Assembly: GCF_002483225.1 (NCBI RefSeq)
Contig: NZ_DLHL01000027.1
Span: 1-64,000 of the forward strand
Origin: Gemmatimonas sp. UBA7669
GTDB taxonomy: Bacteria; Gemmatimonadota; Gemmatimonadetes; Gemmatimonadales; Gemmatimonadaceae
Reading direction: 5' to 3'
DNA length: 64,000 nucleotides
Shown here: positions 44,115 through 52,706 of the stretch, piece by piece
How positions within the stretch are numbered: the stretch's first letter is position 1
Layout: every line of letters begins with the position of its first letter
The notes under the pieces: generated by a model
What the model was told of the DNA's origin: nothing
Seen by the model: only the letters and a program-made list of their open reading frames with translations
Database searches by the model: none
Program-made: the position numbers and the translations under genes

Positions 44115-45569
44115 TCAGGCCGACCGGCCCAGATAGCTGGCCACCCGCTCGGCCGTCAGCACGCCATTGGCCACACAGTCGCCAACCGACACGCCGAGGT
44201 GATAATTGCCCGCGAGGTAGAGCCCCGGGTGCTCAGATTCGGTGCGCGCCACGGCGTCCTTGACCTCCTGATACCCCAGGAGGTACTGCGGAATGGCGCG
44301 CGGCCAATAGGCATGATGCATGTACACCGGACTCCCGCTCACGCCAAGCAAGTCTCCGAGGTCACGCAGCACCGCAGGCAGCAGCGCCTCGGTGTTGAGC
44401 GCGGCCTGCTGCGGGTGCCGTGCGCCGCCCACGAACACGGTGAGCGTTACATGACCCTCGGGCGCTCGAGCGGGAAACAGCGAAGAGCTGAACAACACAC
44501 CCAGCACGCGGCGCTGTTCGACACGCGGTACCAGCATGCCAAAGCCGTCGAGCGCATGCGCGACCTGCTGCCGCGTGAAGCCCAGCGTCAGTGTGCTGAC
44601 GGGCGGATAGCTCACATGCTCGATGGGCGCGGCAAATCGCCGCAGTGCCGCCGGCAGCTCCATGGCCGCCAGCGCGTGCGCGGGCGTGGCCAGCACCACG
44701 GTGTCGGCAATCAGCGTGTGGGCGTCCTGGCCCTCACCCGATTCCACCACCCAGTGCCCGTCCTGCGCGTGCAGGTGACGCAAGGGACGCGAGAGATGCA
44801 GCGACGCACCAAGTGACGACGCGAGCGCGTCGGGCAGGGTCTGCATGCCGTCCACGAACGAGACCAGCCGCGCCGGGGATGCGGGCTGCTCGCCGGCGGC
44901 CGATGCTGCGCGCCGACGCTGCGCCATGAGTCCTCGCGACAGCGAGCCGTGTACCATCTCGAGTTCGGTGACCCGCGGAAACGCATGCGCCATGCTCAGC
45001 GTATCCGGATCACCGGCGAAGATGCCCGACACAAACGGATCCACCGCGTAGTCCAGCACTTCACGCCCAAGCCGGCGGCGCACAAACGAGGCAATGGACT
45101 CCTCGCCGGCGCCCTGGTAACGCGGCACGAGGGGCTCGAGCAGCACACGGAGCTTGGCCCTGGTGGAAAGCAGCCGTGTGGACAGCATGGCCTTCGGCGA
45201 GAGCGGAAAAGCATGCAGACTGCCGTCGCGCACCACGTAGCGCTTGTTGGCCGCCGTGTCGGGCTCCACCACGTCCTGCTGCAGGTCGAGGGCCGTGAGC
45301 AATTGCTCCACCACCGGCGAACTGACGAAGGAATTGGGGCCGTGCTCCGCCACAAAGCCGTCGGCATGTGTGGTGCGCATGACGCCACCAGCCTGTGGCG
45401 CCGCGTCGAGCACCACGACCGATACCCCCTGTTGCCGCAGCGCATGCGCGGCCGTCAGGCCCGTAATGCCAGCCCCCACCACGACAGCCGCGCAGCGACC
45501 CTCCGGATGCAGCCGCTGGGCTGATCCGTCGTGGTCCTGCTGCTCCGGGCGGCCGGTGAGGGTTCCCAT
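44115..45569 (-). CDS. hemY: Protoporphyrinogen oxidase, FAD-dependent (HemY type)
   Basis: 484 residues from ATG 45569. The Rossmann FAD motif VVVGAGITGLTAAHALRQQG appears after a ~25-residue polar leader, then GGVMRTTHADGFVAEHGPNSF and the C-terminal FAD contact YLAGNYHLGVSVGDCVANG. It oxidises protoporphyrinogen IX (or coproporphyrinogen III in some clades) with oxygen. The operon contains hemF, which suggests the protoporphyrin route. Last gene of the bchG-to-hemY operon; two bases after hemF. Confidence 0.92.
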   Translation of the reverse strand: MGTLTGRPEQQDHDGSAQRLHPEGRCAAVVVGAGITGLTAAHALRQQGVSVVVLDAAPQAGGVMRTTHADGFVAEHGPNSFVSSPVVEQLLTALDLQQDVVEPDTAANKRYVVRDGSLHAFPLSPKAMLSTRLLSTRAKLRVLLEPLVPRYQGAGEESIASFVRRRLGREVLDYAVDPFVSGIFAGDPDTLSMAHAFPRVTELEMVHGSLSRGLMAQRRRAASAAGEQPASPARLVSFVDGMQTLPDALASSLGASLHLSRPLRHLHAQDGHWVVESGEGQDAHTLIADTVVLATPAHALAAMELPAALRRFAAPIEHVSYPPVSTLTLGFTRQQVAHALDGFGMLVPRVEQRRVLGVLFSSSLFPARAPEGHVTLTVFVGGARHPQQAALNTEALLPAVLRDLGDLLGVSGSPVYMHHAYWPRAIPQYLLGYQEVKDAVARTESEHPGLYLAGNYHLGVSVGDCVANGVLTAERVASYLGRSA

Positions 45570-45571
45570 GG

Positions 45572-46606
45572 TCAGTGAGCGCTCAGCCAGTCGCGTGGCG
45601 CGAGCATGGCCACGAGGCGTGCTTCGAATGAACCGGGCGCGTAGCGCGGCGCATACTGCCACATGGCCAGTGGGGGCAGGCTCATGAGCACACTCTCCAC
45701 GCGCGCGTTGGTCTGCAGACCAAATGTGGTGCCACGATCGTGCACCAGATTGAACTCCACGTAGCGGCCGCGACGTACGAGCTGGAACTCCCGCTCACGC
45801 TCGCCAAAGGCTTCGTCGCGACGACGCTCCACGATGGGTTCGTAGGCAAAGCGCAGAACACGCGCGACGTCAGAGACAAACGCCTGCAGCGCCTCGGCAT
45901 CACGCCCATGCGTCGGGTCGTCAGGCCGCAGATGATCGAAGAAGATGCCACCACATCCGCGCGCTTCATTGTCGCGATGTGTGTTGACGAAGTAGCGATC
46001 ACACCAGGCCTTGAACTCCCCGTAGAACGCGGGGTGATGTCGATCGCACATGGTCGCGAGCGCCTGGTGAAAGGTGCGCGGGTCCTCTTCGTGCGGATAG
46101 AACGGCGTGAGATCCGTGCCGCCGCCAAACCAGCGATCGGTCACGCGGCCCTGTTCATCAGTGAGCTCGAAGTAGCGCACGTTGAGGTGCACCGTGGGCA
46201 CCATGGGGCTGCGCGGATGCACCACCAGGCTCACGCCGGTGGCAAAGAACATCGTGCTGCCCTGCGTGGCGCCGGTGCCGCCCAGGCGCTTGGCGGCGGC
46301 GTCGGGCAGCGTGCCCATGACCGCCGAGCGGTTGATGCCGGCCTTTTCGAATGTCACGCCGTCGGTCATCACACGCGCCACACCACCACCGCCGCCGGGA
46401 CGTTCCCAGCGGTCTTCGGTGAATGTGCCGCCGCGATCGAGGCGACCGAAGAACGACGTGAGTTCGTCGTGCAGGCCCGCCATCCAGCGCGTGATGTCCG
46501 CGCGGTGACTCGAGGTGACGGGCCGAGCACTGCTGCGTGCGGTGGGCTCGCTGCCTGATGATGACAGGACCGACGACGACTCGCCGGCGGGCAGGGTGAG
46601 GGTCAT
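45572..46606 (-). CDS. hemF: Coproporphyrinogen III oxidase, oxygen-dependent
   Basis: 344 residues, about 30 longer at the N-terminus than E. coli HemF. Motifs: GGGGGVARVMTDGVTFEKAGIN, ATGVSLVVHPRSPMVPTVHLNVRYFE, WFGGGTDLTPFYP, and GRYVEFNLVHDRGTTFGLQT. It needs oxygen, consistent with an aerobic life style. ATGA overlap with hemE. Confidence 0.96.
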   Translation of the reverse strand: MTLTLPAGESSSVLSSSGSEPTARSSARPVTSSHRADITRWMAGLHDELTSFFGRLDRGGTFTEDRWERPGGGGGVARVMTDGVTFEKAGINRSAVMGTLPDAAAKRLGGTGATQGSTMFFATGVSLVVHPRSPMVPTVHLNVRYFELTDEQGRVTDRWFGGGTDLTPFYPHEEDPRTFHQALATMCDRHHPAFYGEFKAWCDRYFVNTHRDNEARGCGGIFFDHLRPDDPTHGRDAEALQAFVSDVARVLRFAYEPIVERRRDEAFGEREREFQLVRRGRYVEFNLVHDRGTTFGLQTNARVESVLMSLPPLAMWQYAPRYAPGSFEARLVAMLAPRDWLSAH

Positions 46607-47697
46607 GCGATCTCCGCCAGTTGCGGGGCGCGGCCGCTCGCACGCCTGGCGGTGTCAATGCGCTCCTCGGTCCACTCCCAGGACTTCACGGCATCGATGA
46701 ACGCCCGGGCATGATCCGGATTCATGTCCGGCAGAATGCCGTGCCCCAGATTGGCCACGTGGCCCACCGGGCCGAAGGCCTGAATCATCTGGTGCGTGCG
46801 CCGCTGGATTTCGCCTACCGGGGCATACAGCGTGCAGGGGTCGAGATTGCCCTGCAGGGCCACGGAGAACGGATCGGTCAGGCGACGCGCTTCGTGCGGG
46901 GTCGTGTGCCAGTCCACGCCAATCGCGTCGGCATGTGTGGCCGCGGCAATCTCGCTCATGGCCCAACCTGCCCCCGGTGCAAACACGATGACCGGCACAC
47001 CAGCCTCGCGCGCGCGCTGTGCGGCCTTGGCGAGATAGGGCAGGGCAAAGGTGCGGAATTCCTGCGGACCCAGGGCGCCAGCCCAGGACTCGAAGAGCTG
47101 CACCACCTGTGCACCGGCTTCCACCTGCGCCACGAGAAAGTCGCCCACCGCAGTGGCCAGCTTGTCGAGCAGGGCGTGTGCCACGTCGGGCGCTTCAAAC
47201 AGCATCTTCTTGGCGACCGCGAACTGCTTGGTGCCCTTGCCCTCCACCATGTACGCGGCCAGCGTCCACGGTGAGCCCGCAAAGCCGATGAGCGGCACCC
47301 GATCATTGAGCGCGCGACGCGTCATGCGCAGCGCCGCCAGCATGTAGCCCAGTTGATCCTGCGGATCGACCGGATGCAGTCTGGCCACATCGGTCGCCGT
47401 ACGCAGCGGCGAGGGAAACTGTGGCCCCACGCCTTCGTCCAGCGTGAGATGCATGCCCATGGCCTCGGGCACCACGAGAATGTCGCTGAAGATGATGGCC
47501 GCATCCACGCCGACGAGGTCGATGGGTTGCAGCGTGACTTCCGTGGCCAGTTCCGGCGTGCGGCACATGGTGAGGAAATCGGAGCCGGCACGCACCGCGC
47601 GATACTGCGACAGGTAACGACCGGCCTGACGCATCATCCAGACGGGGGGACGGGACACCGTTTCGCGGCGCAGGGCGCGCAACAACAAGTCGTTCAT
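46603..47697 (-). CDS. hemE: Uroporphyrinogen decarboxylase
   Basis: 364 residues. Begins NDLLLRALRRETVSRPPVWMMRQAGRYL with the family signature, and has IIFSDILVVPEAMG, GFAGSPWTLAAYMVEGKG and GNLDPCTLY. It makes coproporphyrinogen III, the branch to heme and bacteriochlorophyll. Overlaps hemA and hemF by four bases each. Confidence 0.97.
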   Translation of the reverse strand: MNDLLLRALRRETVSRPPVWMMRQAGRYLSQYRAVRAGSDFLTMCRTPELATEVTLQPIDLVGVDAAIIFSDILVVPEAMGMHLTLDEGVGPQFPSPLRTATDVARLHPVDPQDQLGYMLAALRMTRRALNDRVPLIGFAGSPWTLAAYMVEGKGTKQFAVAKKMLFEAPDVAHALLDKLATAVGDFLVAQVEAGAQVVQLFESWAGALGPQEFRTFALPYLAKAAQRAREAGVPVIVFAPGAGWAMSEIAAATHADAIGVDWHTTPHEARRLTDPFSVALQGNLDPCTLYAPVGEIQRRTHQMIQAFGPVGHVANLGHGILPDMNPDHARAFIDAVKSWEWTEERIDTARRASGRAPQLAEIA

Positions 47698-49109
47698 GGC
47701 AACGGGGACAGGGACGGCTGGAGCGAGGCGAGGTCCGCATCGGTGCCAATGCGCGACGTGGCCTCGCGCTGCGGCGCGGACACCTCGCGCGCATCGGAGG
47801 CGACAGGGACATCGGCCAGTGCGCCGTTCGGCGCAAACATCTCCAGCAACATCATGGCATGCTGATCGAGGGGTTCGCCACGTTGGACAGCGCGTCGAAG
47901 TGCGGCCATGGGACCGGCCAGCAGCTTCGCCACAATGCGCGCGGCTGCGCGCTCGGCCACATGGGCGTCCTTTGCATGATACGCCACTTCACGCCGGGCG
48001 ACATCCTCCAGCGCAGCGCGCAGGGGCCGGATGGCGGCCCGGGCCGGCATGGTGGCCAGCCAGTCGAGGAAGGCCTCGACTTCCTGCGTGCAGATCGATA
48101 CCGCCTGGGGGACGGCCTCACGTCGCATGTGTTCCGCGGCCAGGACCGGCTGCGACAGCGAATCGAGATCCACCAACGTCACACCCGGCATGGCCACGGC
48201 CTGCGGGTCCACGTTGCGGGGCAGGCTCAGGTCAAGCAGCAGAAGCGCGTAGCCCGTGTTGGCGCAGGCTTCGCGTGCGAGCGCCAGCCGCGGCGCTTCG
48301 AGTACCGGCACTTCACTACCCGTGGCGACCACGACCACATCGGCCATGGCGGCCTCGACGTGGCGGGTATCCCACTCTGCGGCGCGACCGCCCACCATGG
48401 CCGCCAGTGTGACTGCGTTCTCGAACGTGCGATTGACGATCACGAGATCGCGTGCGCCAAGTTTGTGCAGCTGCTTGGCGGCGCGGGCGCCGGTCTTGCC
48501 TGCGCCCACCACGACACAGCGGGCCATGGCGAGATCGCCAAAACGCTGCGCGGCCGTGAGCGCCGCCTCGGCACCGACCGAGTTGCGGCCAGCCGTGAGC
48601 GCGGTTTCCGTCTGCACCCGCTTGCCGGCCCGCAGTGCGGTTTCAAACAGGCGATGCAGCACCGGCCCCGTCGCGGTATGTCCCGTGGCCTTGGGCCCGG
48701 GGGCCGAGACGCCGGTGGCGGCGCGCTTGTACGCGGTCTTGAGCTGACCGAGAATCTGCCCATCCCCCAGCACCTGCGACTCGAGGCCGGCGGCAATGCG
48801 AATGATGTGCTCCGCCGCCTCGCGACCCTCCCGCAGACACGCCACCTTGAGCAGCGCCTCGCCTTCGGCGCGCGTGCGCATCCAGCGGCGCGCCAGCACC
48901 TGCACGGAGCGCGCGATGACCTCGGGCGCGTCACTCGCCACCCAGGCATAGAGCTCGGTGCGATTGCAGGTGGAGATGAGCGCCGCCTCGGTGATGACGT
49001 CGGTGCGTACCGTCTGGTACAGCTGCGCGAGGCGCTCCTCCGACAGGTGGAAGCGCTCGCGCGTGGCGACATCGGCATGGCGGAAATCGATCGCGATCGA
49101 GATCAGCAT
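47694..49109 (-). CDS. hemA: Glutamyl-tRNA reductase
   Basis: 471 residues. The active-site Cys48 lies in ALISTCNRTELYAW; the tRNA-binding and NADPH parts follow (GAGKTGARAAKQL, DLSLPRNVDPQ). It is the first step of the C5 pathway to 5-aminolevulinate, unlike the C4 (ALA synthase) route of Alphaproteobacteria. The C-terminal ~60 residues (after PLDQHAMMLLEMFAPN) are low complexity. It follows bchP by 25 bases in the operon. hemL is not in this window. Confidence 0.96.
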   Translation of the reverse strand: MLISIAIDFRHADVATRERFHLSEERLAQLYQTVRTDVITEAALISTCNRTELYAWVASDAPEVIARSVQVLARRWMRTRAEGEALLKVACLREGREAAEHIIRIAAGLESQVLGDGQILGQLKTAYKRAATGVSAPGPKATGHTATGPVLHRLFETALRAGKRVQTETALTAGRNSVGAEAALTAAQRFGDLAMARCVVVGAGKTGARAAKQLHKLGARDLVIVNRTFENAVTLAAMVGGRAAEWDTRHVEAAMADVVVVATGSEVPVLEAPRLALAREACANTGYALLLLDLSLPRNVDPQAVAMPGVTLVDLDSLSQPVLAAEHMRREAVPQAVSICTQEVEAFLDWLATMPARAAIRPLRAALEDVARREVAYHAKDAHVAERAAARIVAKLLAGPMAALRRAVQRGEPLDQHAMMLLEMFAPNGALADVPVASDAREVSAPQREATSRIGTDADLASLQPSLSPLP

Positions 49110-49134
49110 GGCGGGCGGATGACGGGATGTCGGA

Positions 49135-50376
49135 TCACGCGGGCGCGAGACCCACGAGGTGCGCCAGGTTCTTCACGAAGATGCGCATGTGCGACATGGG
49201 TTTGGCGCGCACGAGTTGCTTGCGCATGTACCCGTCGAACGTGAGTTGCTGCACGTCCCGGTCGCGGCAGATGGCCACAAAACGCTCGCGACGATCATCG
49301 GTGGTGTACCAGAAGCGTTGCATGACGTCGAGCACAAAGAACACCGGGCCATGCAGTCGCATGAAGCGCTTGCGTGCCTGCTTGAGGGCCCGCGCATCAC
49401 CGGTTTGCAGCGCTTCTTCGACGGCGTCGGCCGCCACGCGTCCACCAGTCATGGCGTAAAAGATGCCTTCACCACTGGCCGGGGCCACGACACCGGCCGC
49501 GTCACCGGCCACTACGACATCCTTGCCATTGTCCCAGCGTGGCAGGGGCGCGAGGGGAATGGGTGCGCCTTCCCGACGGATGGTTTCGAGCGTATCCATG
49601 CCGGTGTCGGCACGCAGTTTGGCGACCGCTTCGCGCAGGCCGAAGCCCTTCTGCAGCGTGCCGGTGCCAATGCTGGTGGTGGGGCCGTGCGGGAACACCC
49701 AGGCGTAGAAGTCGGGCGAAAGTGGGGCGTTGTAGTACACATCCACACGATCATGCCCAAACACTTCGCTGTCCTGCGTGGGCGACTTCACCACTTCGTG
49801 GTAGGCAAACACATGCCGGGCGCGATGTGAGCCGGGAATGCACTGCCGCGCCACCGGCGAGAGGGCACCATCGGCGCCGATGACGAAGCGCGCGCGCAGC
49901 GAGCGCGGGGCGCCCTGCCGAGAGCGGCCATCAGTGAAGCGCACGATGGCCGTACCATCGGCGTCGCGATCGAGCTGCGTGAAGGTGCCGGTGATGCGCT
50001 GCGCGCCGGCCAACTGTGCACGCACGCGCAGCCACTCGTCGAAGACATCGCGGTCGACCATGCCCACGAAGCCCTGTCCCACCGGGATGTCCACTTTCCG
50101 TGCACGCGGAGAGATCACGCGGGCCGTATTGACCCGCGCCACGAGCAGCGACTGCGGAATGTTGAAATCCCGGAGCAGCTGCGGAGGCACCGCGCCGCCG
50201 CAGGGTTTGGTGCGTCCGGCACGATCGAGCAGCACCACGGAGCGGCCGGCACAGGCCAACTCGTGCGCCGCCGTGGCGCCCGCTGGCCCGCCACCGACCA
50301 CGAGCACGTCAACGAGCGCGCCATCTTCGAGGTCGGATGTGAACACGGGAGACATCGGGGAGTCGGAACTCATCAT
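49135..50376 (-). CDS. bchP: Geranylgeranyl reductase of bacteriochlorophyll synthesis
   Basis: 413 residues; the start ATG 50376 shares ATGA with the pucC stop. FAD motif DVLVVGGGPAGATAAHELACAG, then RTKPCGGAVPPQLLRDF and GDAAGVVAPASGEGIFYAMTGGRVAAD are typical of ChlP/BchP. It saturates the geranylgeranyl tail to phytyl on bacteriochlorophyll. The bchG and pucC neighbours confirm the role. Confidence 0.93.
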   Translation of the reverse strand: MMSSDSPMSPVFTSDLEDGALVDVLVVGGGPAGATAAHELACAGRSVVLLDRAGRTKPCGGAVPPQLLRDFNIPQSLLVARVNTARVISPRARKVDIPVGQGFVGMVDRDVFDEWLRVRAQLAGAQRITGTFTQLDRDADGTAIVRFTDGRSRQGAPRSLRARFVIGADGALSPVARQCIPGSHRARHVFAYHEVVKSPTQDSEVFGHDRVDVYYNAPLSPDFYAWVFPHGPTTSIGTGTLQKGFGLREAVAKLRADTGMDTLETIRREGAPIPLAPLPRWDNGKDVVVAGDAAGVVAPASGEGIFYAMTGGRVAADAVEEALQTGDARALKQARKRFMRLHGPVFFVLDVMQRFWYTTDDRRERFVAICRDRDVQQLTFDGYMRKQLVRAKPMSHMRIFVKNLAHLVGLAPA

Positions 50377-51734
50377 GACAACACCGCCTGCAGCATATCG
50401 CCGCGTTCGCGAAGGACAGAGGTGGCGCGTTCGCTGGACGCACTGCGCAAGGCCAGCCACGCCGACACGGAGAACAACACCGCCTGCACCGCGAACACGA
50501 CGACATAGCCGCGTACCGGTGAACCCAGGATAACACGGGCCGCGTCCACCCCAGCGGCGCCGGAGAGTGTGCCAAGTGCGTAGGCCATGGCCTGTGCCGC
50601 ACCAAACACCCCAAGTCTGAGACCGGCGCGGCCGTCACGCCGATCGCCCGTGAGCGCCATCATGGAGCCGATCGCGCCGATGGCGAAGACGCCGTTGGCG
50701 AGGCCAAGCACGACCACGATGCCAGTGAAGACCGTCACACTGCCGAATGTCGGAGAAAGCACCAGCGCGAGATAGGCGAGTGCCGAACCAAAGCAACCTG
50801 CAGCGGCCCACTGGCGCAGTTGCCCGGTGAAGCGCGCGGCGATGGCGGTGAGGATCATGCCCACCAGCACGCCACCATGATGCGCGCCCGAGAGCGAGGT
50901 GCTTTCGCCCGGTGTCATGGCGAAGGCCAGACCGGCAAACGGCTCGAGGATGAGATCCTGCGCGCTGTAGGCAAACATGGCGAGAAACACGAAGCCGGCG
51001 AACAGACGTGCCGCCGGTTCATTCCATACGGTCTCAAAGCTCTGACGGAACGACGGACGGGCCTCGTCTTGCACGGGCGTCGAGGCAACTGTCGCGGCAG
51101 AACGCATGGTCACGCCTTCCATGCCGCGTGTGGCAATCCAGGCGATGAGCAGGCCCACGCCACCAATGCCACCGGCCACGCCCACGAGCCGCGTCATGGA
51201 GAACGGATCGAGCAAACTGCCTGATACGATCGCGGTGATGATGATGCCCACGATCATGAGGATCCAGGTGATCGCGGCCGCCGCAGCGCGCTGCGTGGGA
51301 TGGGCGCGCTCACTCATCAGGGCAAGCAGCGGGGTACCGGCCGCACTCACGCCGGCGCCAAGCAGAATCGACGCCACGCAGGCCAGCACCACACCGAGCA
51401 CCAGCTGCTGCTGCATGAGTCCCACACTCGCCGTGACGCCCACGCCACTGACGGCAGCCAGACCCATGCCACCCAGAATCCACGGCGTGCGCCGTGCCTG
51501 TACATCGGAGGCATGACCGAGCCGCGGGCGCAGATAGAGCTGTACGGCGAAGTGCACGGCCACCAGCAAGCCGGGAATGAGCGCCGGCAGGGCAAGCTCC
51601 ACTACGATCACGCGGTTGACCGTGGTCGTGAGCAACACGACCACGGCGCCGATGGCGGCCTGCACCAGACCAAGGCGCGCCATCTGGGTCCATTTGAGCG
51701 GAGGCAAAGCCGACGGCAGGGTGCTGGTGTTCAC
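50373..51734 (-). CDS. pucC: PucC/LhaA-type MFS protein of light-harvesting assembly
   Basis: 453 residues from GTG 51734, whose GTGA overlaps the bchG stop. About twelve helices; the BCD family pattern is visible: LRLGLVQAAIGAVVVLLTTTVNRVIVVELALPALIPGLLVAVHF (here with ARLGLVQ), LRPRLGHASD and RRTPWILGGMGL. PucC-like proteins aid light-harvesting complex assembly. It sits between bchG and bchP. Which antenna (LH1 or another) it serves is not visible. Confidence 0.9.
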   Translation of the reverse strand: MNTSTLPSALPPLKWTQMARLGLVQAAIGAVVVLLTTTVNRVIVVELALPALIPGLLVAVHFAVQLYLRPRLGHASDVQARRTPWILGGMGLAAVSGVGVTASVGLMQQQLVLGVVLACVASILLGAGVSAAGTPLLALMSERAHPTQRAAAAAITWILMIVGIIITAIVSGSLLDPFSMTRLVGVAGGIGGVGLLIAWIATRGMEGVTMRSAATVASTPVQDEARPSFRQSFETVWNEPAARLFAGFVFLAMFAYSAQDLILEPFAGLAFAMTPGESTSLSGAHHGGVLVGMILTAIAARFTGQLRQWAAAGCFGSALAYLALVLSPTFGSVTVFTGIVVVLGLANGVFAIGAIGSMMALTGDRRDGRAGLRLGVFGAAQAMAYALGTLSGAAGVDAARVILGSPVRGYVVVFAVQAVLFSVSAWLALRSASSERATSVLRERGDMLQAVLS

Positions 51735-52636
51735 AGGGCGCGAAGGGCAAAGGCCGACACCATCATGCCGCTCACGTAGAACGGCACACCAAACGCACTC
51801 AGGTAGAGCGCACGCGACTCGGGCGCCCGCACGAACCACAGCATGAGACCGGCCTGCACGGCAGCCAGCACGCCAATGGCCAACGCATGCATGGGGCGGC
51901 CCCAGGAGGTCAGCAGCACAATCACCACCGCCTGCGCAGCCAGCATGATGAGTGAGGCCAACCACGCCGCGCCTTTCGCGCCGTGCAGCACGGGCAGGGA
52001 GCGTACACCCATGCGCTCGTCACCGGCCATGGCCTTGAAGTCGTTGAGCGTCATGATGCCATGCGCACCGAGGCTGTAAAGCGCGGCGACCAGCAGAACG
52101 TTGGTGCCAGGCAACGTGCTACCGAGCATGATGCCGGCGCCCGTCACCCAGGCCAGGCCTTCATAGGTGAAGCCCACGGCGGCGTTGCCGAGCCAGCCAT
52201 TGCGCTTGAAGCGGAAGGGCGGGGCGCTGTAAGCCCAGGAGAAGGCCAGGGCGAGCGCCACGGCCGTCAGGCCAAACGTGCCAAGGGGGAGCGCCCAGAT
52301 CACACAGAGCAGGCTCCAGCCAATCGCGATGACGAGGCCCCACTGCCCGGGAATGCGTCCGGAGGGGATGGGGCGCTGCGGTTCGTTGATGGCGTCCACG
52401 TGGCGGTCGAACCAGTCGTTGACTGCCTGGCTGGAGGCGCAGACCATGGGACCGGTCAGTCCGATGCCCAACGCCAGCGTCCACCAGCGTTCATTCGTGA
52501 AGGGGACCCCGGCTGAGATCGCCCCACAGGTAAACGCCCACATCGGAGGGAACCACGTCACCGGCTTGAGCAGCGTGAGAACCGCAGAGAGGTCCAGACG
52601 CGCGGGAGCCGAGTGTTCTGAGAGGCTGACGCCCAT
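51731..52636 (-). CDS. bchG: Bacteriochlorophyll synthase (esterifying prenyltransferase)
   Basis: 301 residues, UbiA superfamily. The first Asp motif is NDWFDRHVDAINEPQRPIPSG and the second is NDFKAMAGDERMG; both are as in ChlG/BchG. Membrane helices lie throughout. It attaches geranylgeranyl pyrophosphate to bacteriochlorophyllide. The start codon is three bases from a perfect TGT-N12-ACA site, making it the first gene of the seven-gene bch-hem operon. Confidence 0.96.
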   Translation of the reverse strand: MGVSLSEHSAPARLDLSAVLTLLKPVTWFPPMWAFTCGAISAGVPFTNERWWTLALGIGLTGPMVCASSQAVNDWFDRHVDAINEPQRPIPSGRIPGQWGLVIAIGWSLLCVIWALPLGTFGLTAVALALAFSWAYSAPPFRFKRNGWLGNAAVGFTYEGLAWVTGAGIMLGSTLPGTNVLLVAALYSLGAHGIMTLNDFKAMAGDERMGVRSLPVLHGAKGAAWLASLIMLAAQAVVIVLLTSWGRPMHALAIGVLAAVQAGLMLWFVRAPESRALYLSAFGVPFYVSGMMVSAFALRAL

Positions 52637-52639
52637 GAC

Positions 52640-52657
52640 TGTCTAGTTTAGTTGACA
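52640..52657 (-). promoter_or_regulatory. PpsR-type operator ahead of bchG
   Basis: TGT at 52640-52642, twelve bases, ACA at 52655-52657; read on the minus strand it is TGTCAACTAAACTAGACA. This fits the known PpsR/CrtJ consensus TGT-N12-ACA exactly. It lies directly upstream of the bchG start, so the transcript is either nearly leaderless or starts within the site. A possible -10 (TAAACT) sits inside. Confidence 0.78.
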
Positions 52658-52706
52658 CCGCGGGAAAGCGATAGACCCGCTGACGTTCGGCCGCGGGATA
52701 TTGGGT

